25,590 nt of DNA, from NCBI GenBank assembly GCA_900542805.1, contig UQOW01000020.1:1-25590 (forward strand), read 5' to 3'. This DNA comes from an uncultured Sutterella sp. GTDB lineage: Bacteria; Pseudomonadota; Gammaproteobacteria; Burkholderiales; Burkholderiaceae_F. The translations under genes and the position numbers were made by a program. Below are positions 7,605 through 14,773 of the stretch, in pieces; position 1 is the first letter of the stretch; the number at the start of each line of letters is the position of its first letter. The notes beneath the pieces are model-generated. The model was not told the origin of the DNA. It ran no database searches and saw nothing but the letters and a program-made list of their open reading frames with translations.

Positions 7605-8909
7605 ATGAACGAAACAATGCTTGCGAAGGTTAAAGAACTTATTCCTGGTCTGGCTGCGTGCCGCCGCGACCTGCATAAATACCCGGAATCCGGCTGGACG
7701 GAATTTCGCACTGCATCTAAGGCCATCATCAAGATGCAAAGCCTCGGATACAAAATCACCATGGGTAAAGACGCCGTTAAGCTTGACTCTATGATGGGTG
7801 TTCCGGCACCGGACGTCCTTAAAAAGCATCAGGAACGCGCTATTGCACAGGGAGCCGACCCGGAGCTCGTTGCCCAGATGACAGGCGGTCTCACGGGCTT
7901 TTGGGCCGATATGGACTTCGGCGGTGACGGTCCGTTCTTAGCCGTGCGTTTTGACATGGACAGCAACGACTGCACCGAATGCGATGAACCGACACACCGT
8001 CCGACGGCCGAAGGCTTTGCCTCCGTCAATAAGGGCGCCATGCACGCCTGCGGTCATGACGGACACGTCACAATCGGTTTGGCGCTTGCCGAGGTTGTCG
8101 CAAGCTGCAAAGACCAACTCAAAGGAAAGATTCGCTTTATCTTCCAGCCGGCAGAAGAAGGTGTTCGCGGCGCGACCCCGATGGTCGATGCCGGCGCCGT
8201 CAAGGGCGTTGATACCATCTTCGGTATGCATATCGGCTTCCAGGCAGCGGATTTAGGAACCGTCATCTGCGGCACGACAAACTTCTTGGCGACCACCAAG
8301 GCCGATATCACCTACACGGGTGTTCCCGCCCACGCAGGCAATGCTCCGGAAGAAGGCAAGAATGCTCTCCTGTCGGCTGCTACGGCAACGCTCAATATGC
8401 ATGCCATCCCGCGTTCCGGGAAGGGTGATACACGTATTACAGTCGGCAAACTAATCGGCGGCGAGGGACGCAACGTCATTCCGCCTAAGGCCCTTCTGGT
8501 TCTTGAGACTCGAGGCATCACCAGCGATTTGAACGACTACATGTTCGGCGAAGTCCAGCGTATCGGCAAGGCCGCTGGCGACATGTGGGGTTGCGGCTAC
8601 TCAATTAAACTCATGGGCGGCACCAAGAGCGGAGCCTCCGATCCGGAATGCGCCAAGGTTGTTGCTGAAGAAGCCAAGGAAATGGGCGTCTTTAACAACA
8701 TTATCGAACGTAAGAGCTTCGGGGCCTCTGAGGACTACTCGCACTTTATGAGCACGGTCCAAGCTGCCGGCGGTAAGGGCACCTATGTTCAGGTCGGCAC
8801 AAACCGCAAGGCCGGTCACCACAACAATCACTTCGACTTTGACGAGAAGACCCTCGGCAATGCCTTGGAACTGATGAGCCGTTGTGTCTGGCGCACGCTT
8901 GCTAAGTAA
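7605..8909 (+). CDS. M20-family amidohydrolase, AbgA-like
   Basis: The ATG at 7605 with an AAAGGATC ribosome binding site gives 434 residues, nearly the length of E. coli AbgA (436). The match runs throughout: RRDLHKYPESGWTEFRTA near the start, FRVDMD-like FLAVRFDMDS, HRPTAEGFAS, then MHACGHDGH (metal Cys149 and His151), QPAEEG (Glu184/185), MHIG (His209) and AGHHNNHFDFDE at the end. AbgA with AbgB hydrolyses p-aminobenzoyl-glutamate, a folate breakdown product. No abgB or abgT is nearby, so a general aminoacyl-amide hydrolase acting alone is equally possible. No signal peptide, so cytoplasmic. It is divergent from the membrane protein at 7354 and convergent with metK across a strong hairpin. 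Confidence 0.9.
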   Translation: MNETMLAKVKELIPGLAACRRDLHKYPESGWTEFRTASKAIIKMQSLGYKITMGKDAVKLDSMMGVPAPDVLKKHQERAIAQGADPELVAQMTGGLTGFWADMDFGGDGPFLAVRFDMDSNDCTECDEPTHRPTAEGFASVNKGAMHACGHDGHVTIGLALAEVVASCKDQLKGKIRFIFQPAEEGVRGATPMVDAGAVKGVDTIFGMHIGFQAADLGTVICGTTNFLATTKADITYTGVPAHAGNAPEEGKNALLSAATATLNMHAIPRSGKGDTRITVGKLIGGEGRNVIPPKALLVLETRGITSDLNDYMFGEVQRIGKAAGDMWGCGYSIKLMGGTKSGASDPECAKVVAEEAKEMGVFNNIIERKSFGASEDYSHFMSTVQAAGGKGTYVQVGTNRKAGHHNNHFDFDEKTLGNALELMSRCVWRTLAK

Positions 8910-8923
8910 TCGGATGAGCCATT

Positions 8924-8948
8924 TCGGGAAGAGTCACCCTCTTCCCGA
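8924..8948. terminator. Hairpin between convergent genes, probable terminator
   Basis: A perfect 10-bp stem TCGGGAAGAG/CTCTTCCCGA with a 5-nt loop lies between the stop codons of the M20 gene (8909) and metK (8962). Neither strand has a clear T-run after it, so it may slow or end transcription only partly, or protect 3' ends. Confidence 0.5.
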
Positions 8949-8961
8949 GTACAAAACGAAA

Positions 8962-10146
8962 CTACGCCAAGATTCCGGCAGCACTCTTAAGAGCCTGGAC
9001 TTTATCGCACAACTCCCAGGTAAATTCCGGTTCTTCGCGACCGAAGTGGCCGTAGGCGGCCGTCTTTTCGTAGATGGGACGGCGCAAATCGAGAGTTTTA
9101 ATGATTCCGCCCGGACGCAGGTCAAAGATTTCGGAAACAAGTTTCGTCAGTTTTTCGTCAGAAATAACGCCGGTGCCTGCCGTACGAACCGTAATATTCA
9201 TCGGGTCAGCCAAGCCGATGGCGTAAGCCACCTGAACTTGGCAACGACGCGCCAGACCGGCGGCGACGATGTTCTTAGCGATATACCGGCAAGCGTAAGC
9301 CGCCGAGCGGTCGACCTTCGTAGGGTCCTTGCCGGAGAATGCGCCGCCTCCGTGCGGGCAAGAGCCGCCGTATGTATCGACGATAATCTTGCGCCCCGTA
9401 AGGCCGCAATCGCCTTGGGGACCACCCGTCACAAAGCGCCCGGTCGGATTGACGAGGAACTTCGTGTCTTTGAGCCACTCTTGCGGCATCATCGGACGAA
9501 TGATGTTTTCGATAACAGCTTCAACAAATTCCGGCTTCATGGTGTTCCCGTCACTCCACTCCGGATTGTGCTGCGTCGAAAGCACAATCTTGTCAGCGGC
9601 AACAGGCTTGCCGTCCACGTAGCGTAGTGTCACCTGGCTCTTGGCATCGGGGCGCAGATACGGCATCGTGCCGTCACGGCGCACACGCGACTGTTGCTGC
9701 ACGAGCTGATGCGCGTAGTAAATGGCGGCAGGCATCAGGGTCGGCGTCTCATCGCAGGCAAATCCGAACATCAAGCCCTGGTCGCCCGCGCCCTGTGTTA
9801 ACGAGTCCCCGTTTTTTTCATCCACGCCCTGCTTGATATCGGGTGACTGCTTGTCATAGCAAACGCGAACCTGACAGGTTTTCGCATCAATGCCGTAGGC
9901 TTCATCAACGTACCCGATGCGCTTTAAGACACGACGAACAACACTCTCGTAATCAACATCGGCTTTCGTGGTAATCTCCCCTGCAAGGACCACTAACCCT
10001 GTCGTGCAAAGTGTTTCAGCAGCAACACGACTTAACGGATCCTGCTCGATGCAGGCGTCCAAAATTGCATCGGAAATTTGATCGGAGACTTTGTCCGGAT
10101 GTCCTTCACTGACGGACTCGGACGTAAAAAGAAAATCGCTGGCCAT
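8962..10146 (-). CDS. metK: S-adenosylmethionine synthase
   Basis: The 394-residue protein is a full-length MetK, which makes S-adenosylmethionine from methionine and ATP in the cytoplasm. Signature stretches include FTSESVSEGHPDKV (His and Asp at the active site), GAGDQGLMFGFA, QSRVRRDG, TGRFVTGGPQGDCGLTGRK and GGGAFSGKDPTKVDRS. It ends FTWELCDKVQALKSAAGI. AGGAG at 10157-10153 precedes the ATG by a normal spacing. The gene is read from a promoter at 10300-10327 through an approximately 147-nt leader that can fold, which suggests control at the RNA level. It diverges from mutY and converges on the M20 gene. Confidence 0.98.
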   Translation of the reverse strand: MASDFLFTSESVSEGHPDKVSDQISDAILDACIEQDPLSRVAAETLCTTGLVVLAGEITTKADVDYESVVRRVLKRIGYVDEAYGIDAKTCQVRVCYDKQSPDIKQGVDEKNGDSLTQGAGDQGLMFGFACDETPTLMPAAIYYAHQLVQQQSRVRRDGTMPYLRPDAKSQVTLRYVDGKPVAADKIVLSTQHNPEWSDGNTMKPEFVEAVIENIIRPMMPQEWLKDTKFLVNPTGRFVTGGPQGDCGLTGRKIIVDTYGGSCPHGGGAFSGKDPTKVDRSAAYACRYIAKNIVAAGLARRCQVQVAYAIGLADPMNITVRTAGTGVISDEKLTKLVSEIFDLRPGGIIKTLDLRRPIYEKTAAYGHFGREEPEFTWELCDKVQALKSAAGILA

Positions 10147-10293
10147 TTTTAACTCCTGTGTGTCAAGCGTTTTTAGGACAGCGCCTTACGCATGACTGTG
10201 TGCGGAGTAACTCCAGCGACTGCTGATGCGGAGACGCTTTAGCGGTATTTTCTGAATCGCCCCGCAAGTTGTCGGAATTAACTCGGCGATTTG
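10147..10293 (-). promoter_or_regulatory. Long structured 5' leader of metK
   Basis: From the predicted start near 10293 the minus-strand RNA can form a 7-bp stem AATCGCC/GGCGATT (10291-10285 with 10261-10255). Further on, GGAG (10214-10211) can pair with CTCC at 10207-10204 in a tight hairpin, or with the identical CTCC at 10233-10230. The two choices exclude each other because CTCCGCA is duplicated. A UCCU at 10178-10175 is complementary to the AGGA of the ribosome binding site. I compared it by eye with the known SAM and SAH riboswitch consensus patterns and saw no match. Regulatory function is inference. Confidence 0.35.
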
Positions 10294-10299
10294 CCCGGT

Positions 10300-10327
10300 A
10301 TCATACCCTTTTTATGGCACTCGGCAA
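10300..10327 (-). promoter_or_regulatory. Sigma70-type promoter of metK
   Basis: On the minus strand TTGCCG (10327-10322) and TATGAT (10305-10300) are separated by 16 nt. This places the transcription start about 147 nt upstream of the metK start codon, longer than needed for translation alone. Confidence 0.6.
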
Positions 10328-10378
10328 GTTCGTTTTTCAAATCCTGCCGACTTTTTATGTGCGAAGGATTGGGCTTTT

Positions 10379-11404
10379 ATGGCCGCAACAGATGACTTTT
10401 CAGGTTTCTCTCAAGCTCTGATTCAATGGCAAAAAGCCTTCGGTCGGCACAGTTTGCCCTGGCAGGTAACCGATCCGTACCGAAGGTGGCTTTCCGAAAT
10501 CATGCTGCAACAAACGCAAGTGAACGTTGTTTCGGACTACTTTGCCCGTTTTGTCAGGGCCTACCCGACTCTAAAAGATCTTGCACAAGCCGACGAAGAT
10601 GACGTGATGCGGCTTTGGGCCGGACTCGGGTACTACTCACGGGCGAGGAATCTTCTTGCCTGTGCCAAAGTGCTGGTACGGGATTGGGACGGGGTTTTTC
10701 CGCGACACGTTAAAGATCTCATAACACTGCCCGGAATCGGACGAAGTACGGCAGGCGCCGTGGCAAGTTTTTCCTTTGATGCACAAGCGCCGATTTTGGA
10801 CGGCAACGTCAAGCGCGTCTTTGCTCGCGTCCTGGCGCTTGCTACCCCTCTTGAAGCAGCTGCGGCACAAAAAAAGCTTTGGGACTTTGCTCAAAACCGA
10901 GTGCCGAAAACGGCGCCCGGCATCTATAACCAAGCTCTCATGGATATCGGCTCCCTTGTCTGCACGAGAACGAAACCTAAGTGCGACACCTGTCCGATTC
11001 GTGCCTGGTGCAAGGCGTTTGCTCTCGGTCAAACGCTTTTATTTCCCGTACACAAGGAAAAGCGCGCCAAGCCGGAAAAAGAAACCTGCATGCTCCTTTA
11101 CACACACGACAATCGGCTTTGGCTCACAAAGCGGGAAGGAAGCGGCGTCTGGCGAGGTCTTTGGAGCTTACCGGAGAAGCCCTCGTTTTCCGGAGAACCG
11201 GTCACAACGTTCTTGCACACGTTCTCGCACTACCGATTGTATGCACGGATCTACGAAATTGCCTGGCCCGATGGCAAAGAAAATCCCGGAAAAGGCAAGT
11301 GGATCTCTTGGGTCGACATTGAAAACGAAGCGCTTGCCGCCCCCGTCAAACGAGCCCTTCTTTCCTTGCGTTCTCAATCAGTCGATTTCATCTTTCCCGT
11401 GTAG
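10379..11404 (+). CDS. mutY: A/G-specific adenine glycosylase
   Basis: The 341-residue protein removes adenine mispaired with 8-oxoguanine or guanine. The catalytic Glu40 is in SEIMLQQTQV and the helix-hairpin-helix LPGIGRSTAGAV is at about 117-128. The catalytic Asp141 is in ILDGNVKRVF. The [4Fe-4S] cluster cysteines are C195, C202, C205 and C211 in the usual C-x6-C-x2-C-x5-C spacing. The C-terminal half (from about 230) is the NUDIX-like 8-oxoG recognition domain, with WRGLWSLPE and HTFSHYRL. The ATG follows GAAGGA at 10363. It diverges from metK, and its last 27 nt overlap the end of the histidine phosphatase gene on the other strand. Confidence 0.97.
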   Translation: MAATDDFSGFSQALIQWQKAFGRHSLPWQVTDPYRRWLSEIMLQQTQVNVVSDYFARFVRAYPTLKDLAQADEDDVMRLWAGLGYYSRARNLLACAKVLVRDWDGVFPRHVKDLITLPGIGRSTAGAVASFSFDAQAPILDGNVKRVFARVLALATPLEAAAAQKKLWDFAQNRVPKTAPGIYNQALMDIGSLVCTRTKPKCDTCPIRAWCKAFALGQTLLFPVHKEKRAKPEKETCMLLYTHDNRLWLTKREGSGVWRGLWSLPEKPSFSGEPVTTFLHTFSHYRLYARIYEIAWPDGKENPGKGKWISWVDIENEALAAPVKRALLSLRSQSVDFIFPV

Positions 11405-12016
11405 AGTCAAAACGCCGTCCCGCACCACATAGACGACGTTTTGATTGCCGGTTAATGTCTCGAAATTAAGGTCCGTGTGAATGCCCTGCGTCTGACACAG
11501 GGCAATTAACGTTCTTAATAACCCGAAATGCCCGACAAGGAGCGTCGTTTGCGTACAGGCATTGATCACGGCACCGATTCGTGCTTGAAAAAGACTTCCG
11601 GGCTCCCCTTCGGGCGGTGTGTACGAAAGCGGGTCGTGAAGCCGCATGTACCAACAATGCGGATACTTTTCTCGAATTTCATCGTGCGTCATGCCCTCTA
11701 AGAGGCCGTAACTTTGTTCCTTAAGACCGTCTACGGGAAGAATCTTTCCCGAAAGATGCGCCTCATGACAGACAATTTGTGCCGTTTGCATGGCGCGGAC
11801 AAGTGGGCTTGCTTTGATTGCGACAGACTCAGGAGAAATGGCTTCCCGAGCCAGGAGATTCCGCAAAATTGCTCCGTTCACGTTTGCCTGCTTTCTGCCG
11901 GTTTCGTTTAAAGGGATGTCTTTTCGTCCTTGCAGTCTTTTTTGAAGATTCCAATCGGTCTGTCCGTGCCGAATCACAAACAAAACGGCCGGAAAATGAA
12001 TCGCAGTACTTGCCAT
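11378..12016 (-). CDS. Histidine phosphatase family protein (phosphoglycerate mutase-like)
   Basis: The 212-residue product carries the RHG motif (FVIRHGQTDWN, catalytic His17), an Arg in PLVRAMQTA near 74, a Glu in LKEQSYGLLEG near 100, and the second His in VGHFGLLR at about 163. This is the complete active-site set of the branch-1 histidine phosphatases. The family covers phosphoglycerate mutases, alpha-ribazole phosphatases and broad-specificity phosphatases; the pattern here fits a small-molecule phosphatase, but the substrate is unknown. GGAGG lies 6 nt before the ATG. It converges on mutY with a 27-nt overlap and diverges from the PdxA2 gene. Confidence 0.88.
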   Translation of the reverse strand: MASTAIHFPAVLFVIRHGQTDWNLQKRLQGRKDIPLNETGRKQANVNGAILRNLLAREAISPESVAIKASPLVRAMQTAQIVCHEAHLSGKILPVDGLKEQSYGLLEGMTHDEIREKYPHCWYMRLHDPLSYTPPEGEPGSLFQARIGAVINACTQTTLLVGHFGLLRTLIALCQTQGIHTDLNFETLTGNQNVVYVVRDGVLTLHGKDEID

Positions 12017-12086
12017 GCTAAGCCTCCGAGGGAACCTATTGTAGCGGTATCATCCGTTCTTCTTGTGTGCGCTCTTGCGGATTTCC

Positions 12087-13094
12087 ATGAAACCTTTGAT
12101 TTGTATCCCTATGGGGGATCCGGCCGGAATCGGACCGGAAATTCTTGCTTCTACAGCCTGCAATCCGGCCGTTTACAAAACGGCTCGCCTTGTCGGCATC
12201 GGCGACAGGCGCGTTTTACTGCGTGCGGCACAAGCCGTGCACGTTGCACCCCGACTTCATGATGTCAATCAGGCGCTTGACGACCCCCGAGACAATGTGC
12301 TCAATTTCATGGACTTAGCCAATGCCGATCCGAATGCCTTTGAAGTCGGAAAACCTGGCCCGGTGAACGGACGCGCCGCCTACGAATATGTCTGTTATGC
12401 TACAAAGCTTGCTCTTGCCGGCAAAGTCGACGCCTTGGCCACAACGTGCCTTAATAAGGAGGCACTGCACATGGCACACATTCCTTACATCGGTCACACG
12501 GAAATTTTGGCCGGAATTGCCGGTGTTAAGAACCCGCTTACGATGTTTCAGGTGCGCTCGCTCAGGGTCTTTTTCTTAACACGACACCTCTCGTTAAAGA
12601 AAGCCTGCAAAGCCGTCACAAAAGAGGCTCTTTTTTCCTTTATTTTTGCGTGTCGTGACGCATTAAAGAAACTTGGAGTTGCCGAGCCGAATCTTTTTGT
12701 TGCCGGACTAAATCCTCACTGTTCGGATAACGGTCTCTTCGGCACCGAAGAACACGATGCCATAACTCCCGCTGTTCTTGCCGCACGGCAAGCCGGCTGT
12801 GACGTTCACGGACCCTTTCCGGCCGATTCTGTCTTTCACATGGCGCTTGTGAAAAAGACGTGCGATGCCGTCATCTCGCTTTACCACGACCAAGGACACA
12901 TTGCCACCAAGATGGTCGATTTCGAACGCACGATTTCCGTGACACTCGGACTGCCGTTTTTGCGTACCTCGGTCGATCACGGTACGGCCTACGACATCGC
13001 CGGGAAAGGATTAGCGAGTCCCGTGAGCCTTCTTGAGGCCGTGCGGCTTGCCGCCTTGTATGCGCCGGCCTTCCAAAGGTCCCGTAGAAATTAA
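12087..13094 (+). CDS. pdxA2: PdxA2-type 4-phospho-hydroxy-acid dehydrogenase
   Basis: The 335-residue product begins MKPLICIPMGDPAGIGPEI, the PdxA family start. Metal-binding His residues are in HTEILAG, NPHCSDNGLFGTEE and SVDHGTAYDIAGKG. The segment YHDQGHIATK has the HDQGH form typical of the PdxA2 subgroup rather than HDQGL of classic PdxA. So the likely substrate is D-threonate 4-phosphate, D-erythronate 4-phosphate or a similar acid, oxidised with NAD and decarboxylated. PdxA2 usually sits next to a DUF1537 four-carbon acid sugar kinase; none is seen here. An in-frame GTG/ATG upstream at 12063 is possible, but the family start supports 12087. The ribosome binding site is weak. The oxidoreductase gene follows after 92 nt. 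Confidence 0.85.
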   Translation: MKPLICIPMGDPAGIGPEILASTACNPAVYKTARLVGIGDRRVLLRAAQAVHVAPRLHDVNQALDDPRDNVLNFMDLANADPNAFEVGKPGPVNGRAAYEYVCYATKLALAGKVDALATTCLNKEALHMAHIPYIGHTEILAGIAGVKNPLTMFQVRSLRVFFLTRHLSLKKACKAVTKEALFSFIFACRDALKKLGVAEPNLFVAGLNPHCSDNGLFGTEEHDAITPAVLAARQAGCDVHGPFPADSVFHMALVKKTCDAVISLYHDQGHIATKMVDFERTISVTLGLPFLRTSVDHGTAYDIAGKGLASPVSLLEAVRLAALYAPAFQRSRRN

Positions 13095-13186
13095 AGGCGA
13101 GCCGTCACTTGCTGCGTTTGCAAGCACGACGTTTTAAAATCTGCCGGAGAAAGAATCGTTTTTTGTAATTTGCTCGTGGAGTTGTT

Positions 13187-14254
13187 ATGAATTTTGCCAT
13201 TATCGGTTGCGGTCGTATCGCGGCCAATCACGTCAACGCCGCCATTCGAAGCGGAATGAATGTCGTTGCTCTGTGTGATTTAAGCCAAAGAGCCATGGAT
13301 GCCATTCGGTACGAATTTAAGCTTGCCCAAGCCAAGACCTACACCGATTTCAAGCAGATGCTCAAAGAAAACAAGATCGATGTCGTCAGTCTTGCCGTCG
13401 ATAGCGGCATTCGGGCAAAAATTGCACTTTCCGTCTTGGATTTCGGCGTACACCTGATTGTCGAAAAACCGATGGCGATGAGCCTGCCTGATGCCGACGC
13501 CATGCTGGAAAAAGCCGAAGCCAAAGGCGTCAAGATTTGTGTTTGTCAACAGAATCGATACAACGATGCCGTACAAGCCACGCGTCAGGCCTTAGAGCAA
13601 GGACGCTTCGGCAAACTTTCGCACGGAACCGTGCAGATTCTCTGGCATAGAAGTCACGACTACTATGCCCAAGCCTCCTGGCGCGGCACATGGGCTCGCG
13701 ACGGCGGAGCTCTGATGAATCAGTGCATTCACGGCATCGATTTACTCCGCTGGATGATGGGGGACGACATCGACTGCGTTTACGGCGCAACACGTCGACG
13801 CTTTCACCCCTATATCGAAGCAGAAGATGTCGGTCTTGCCGTTGTTTCTTTTAAAAACGGCGCCATTGCTACGATAGAAGGGACAACCAACGTCTTTCCG
13901 AAGAACTTAGAAGAGTCGCTTTGCCTTTTCGGAGAAAAAGGTACCGTTAAGATTGCCGGGGAAGCGACCAACGAAATTGCCATTTGGCAGTTTGACGAAG
14001 AGCGTCCGGAAGACGAAATAATCCGCTCGCTCAAAGAACAAACCGCCAACGTGTACGGCAACGGGCACCTACGCATCTTTGAAGACATGAAAGAGGCCAT
14101 CGAACAAGACCGCAAACCGTATGTGGACGGCGCCTGTGGACGGCGCGCCTTGGAACTTGTCCTAGCTATCTACAAGAGCCAGAAGACGGGGCTACCGGTT
14201 CGATTGCCGCTTACAGCCTTTGCCAGCACAGACATGACCGGGGAATTTGACTGA
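13187..14254 (+). CDS. Gfo/Idh/MocA oxidoreductase, WlbA/WbpB-like
   Basis: The 355-residue protein has an N-terminal Rossmann fold (FAIIGCGRIAANHVNAA) and the EKPMAMS catalytic motif at about residues 94-100. The C-terminal substrate domain reads NRYNDAVQATRQAL, then ASWRGTWARDGGALMNQCIHGIDLLRWMMGD with the family's active-site His, then PYIEAEDVGLAVV and GAIATIEGTTNVFPKNLEE. This layout strongly resembles WlbA/WbpB dehydrogenases, which oxidise UDP-GlcNAc-uronate at C3 in O-antigen sugar synthesis. No transaminase, acetyltransferase or other surface-sugar gene is nearby, so the real substrate is uncertain and a catabolic role beside PdxA2 is possible. GGAG precedes the ATG by about 7 nt. 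Confidence 0.82.
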   Translation: MNFAIIGCGRIAANHVNAAIRSGMNVVALCDLSQRAMDAIRYEFKLAQAKTYTDFKQMLKENKIDVVSLAVDSGIRAKIALSVLDFGVHLIVEKPMAMSLPDADAMLEKAEAKGVKICVCQQNRYNDAVQATRQALEQGRFGKLSHGTVQILWHRSHDYYAQASWRGTWARDGGALMNQCIHGIDLLRWMMGDDIDCVYGATRRRFHPYIEAEDVGLAVVSFKNGAIATIEGTTNVFPKNLEESLCLFGEKGTVKIAGEATNEIAIWQFDEERPEDEIIRSLKEQTANVYGNGHLRIFEDMKEAIEQDRKPYVDGACGRRALELVLAIYKSQKTGLPVRLPLTAFASTDMTGEFD

Positions 14255-14290
14255 TTTTTCGTCTTTTTACCGTAACTATCATTAATTTGC

Positions 14291-14330
14291 CGTCAACTTC
14301 ACGCAACTTCTGTTAACTTTGCCCGAACTT
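14291..14330. repeat. Ten-base-phased AACTT repeats
   Basis: AACTT occurs at 14295, 14305, 14315 and 14326, so the spacing is 10, 10 and 11 bases, one helical turn. The array covers the gap after the oxidoreductase gene and the stop codon of hslR on the other strand. It could be a phased binding site or chance. Confidence 0.45.
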
Positions 14331-14711
14331 GAACGCCCGGAGTTTCCGGGCGTCTCGTTTGGTCGGACGCCCCTTGCGAATCGACTCAGCCGGCTCCTCA
14401 GCATAACGGTTTAGCTGCGACAGACGCTCGCGCCTTTGACTGGACTCAATTGTTTCCTCATAAAGCTTTTGAGCTTCACACGCCGGTCCCCGCGTGCCGC
14501 TTGTGCCCGCGACAACAACATCAAAGCGAACGCCTGCGCGTTCAATCTGAAGTTTGTCCCCGCTTCGGACCTCTCGAGACGGTTTCATCCGCTCACCGTC
14601 AATGCGCACGCGTCCGAGTTCAACGGCTTCCTTCGCAAGCGTCCGCGTTTTAAAAAATCGTGCCGCCCATAACCATTTGTCAATTCGCTCACTGCTTTGC
14701 TCCGAAAGCAT
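14313..14711 (-). CDS. hslR: Ribosome-associated heat-shock protein Hsp15
   Basis: The ATG at 14711 with GAGGGG about 6 nt upstream gives 132 residues, almost the size of E. coli Hsp15 (133). The S4 RNA-binding domain starts at once: RIDKWLWAARFFKTRTLA, then KEAVELGRVRIDGERMKPSREVRSGDKL in sequence. The basic C-terminal tail (GRPTKRDARKLRAF) also fits. Hsp15 binds free 50S subunits that carry a nascent chain and helps rescue them. A longer start at 14771 adds 20 residues, lacks a good ribosome binding site and would overlap the aroD promoter region. It diverges from aroD, with 62 nt between starts. Confidence 0.9.
   Translation of the reverse strand: MLSEQSSERIDKWLWAARFFKTRTLAKEAVELGRVRIDGERMKPSREVRSGDKLQIERAGVRFDVVVAGTSGTRGPACEAQKLYEETIESSQRRERLSQLNRYAEEPAESIRKGRPTKRDARKLRAFKFGQS
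14334..14352. terminator. Perfect hairpin inside the 3' end of hslR
   Basis: CGCCCGGA and TCCGGGCG form an 8-bp GC-rich stem around GTT. It lies about 80 nt after the stop of the plus-strand oxidoreductase gene, inside the last codons of hslR. Without a T-run it is a poor classical terminator, but it could still stop plus-strand transcripts before they run antisense through hslR. Confidence 0.3.
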
Positions 14712-14773
14712 CTTTTTCCCCTCAATCGACTGTACTTGCGATATTATGGCTAAACTTACTTTAAGGCTCACTT

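Noticed and set aside
8884..9627. 247-codon plus-strand frame across metK
   Set aside because: It lies wholly antisense to metK, which is certain. Long antisense frames are common in this base composition.
10147..10293. Known SAM-I, SAM-II, SAM-III or SAH riboswitch upstream of metK
   Set aside because: I could not match the conserved core bases of these classes by eye, so I list the leader only as structured and unclassified.
12063..12086. Upstream start codon for the PdxA2 gene
   Set aside because: It would add MCALLRIS before the conserved family start MKPLICIPMGDPAG, with no better ribosome binding site.
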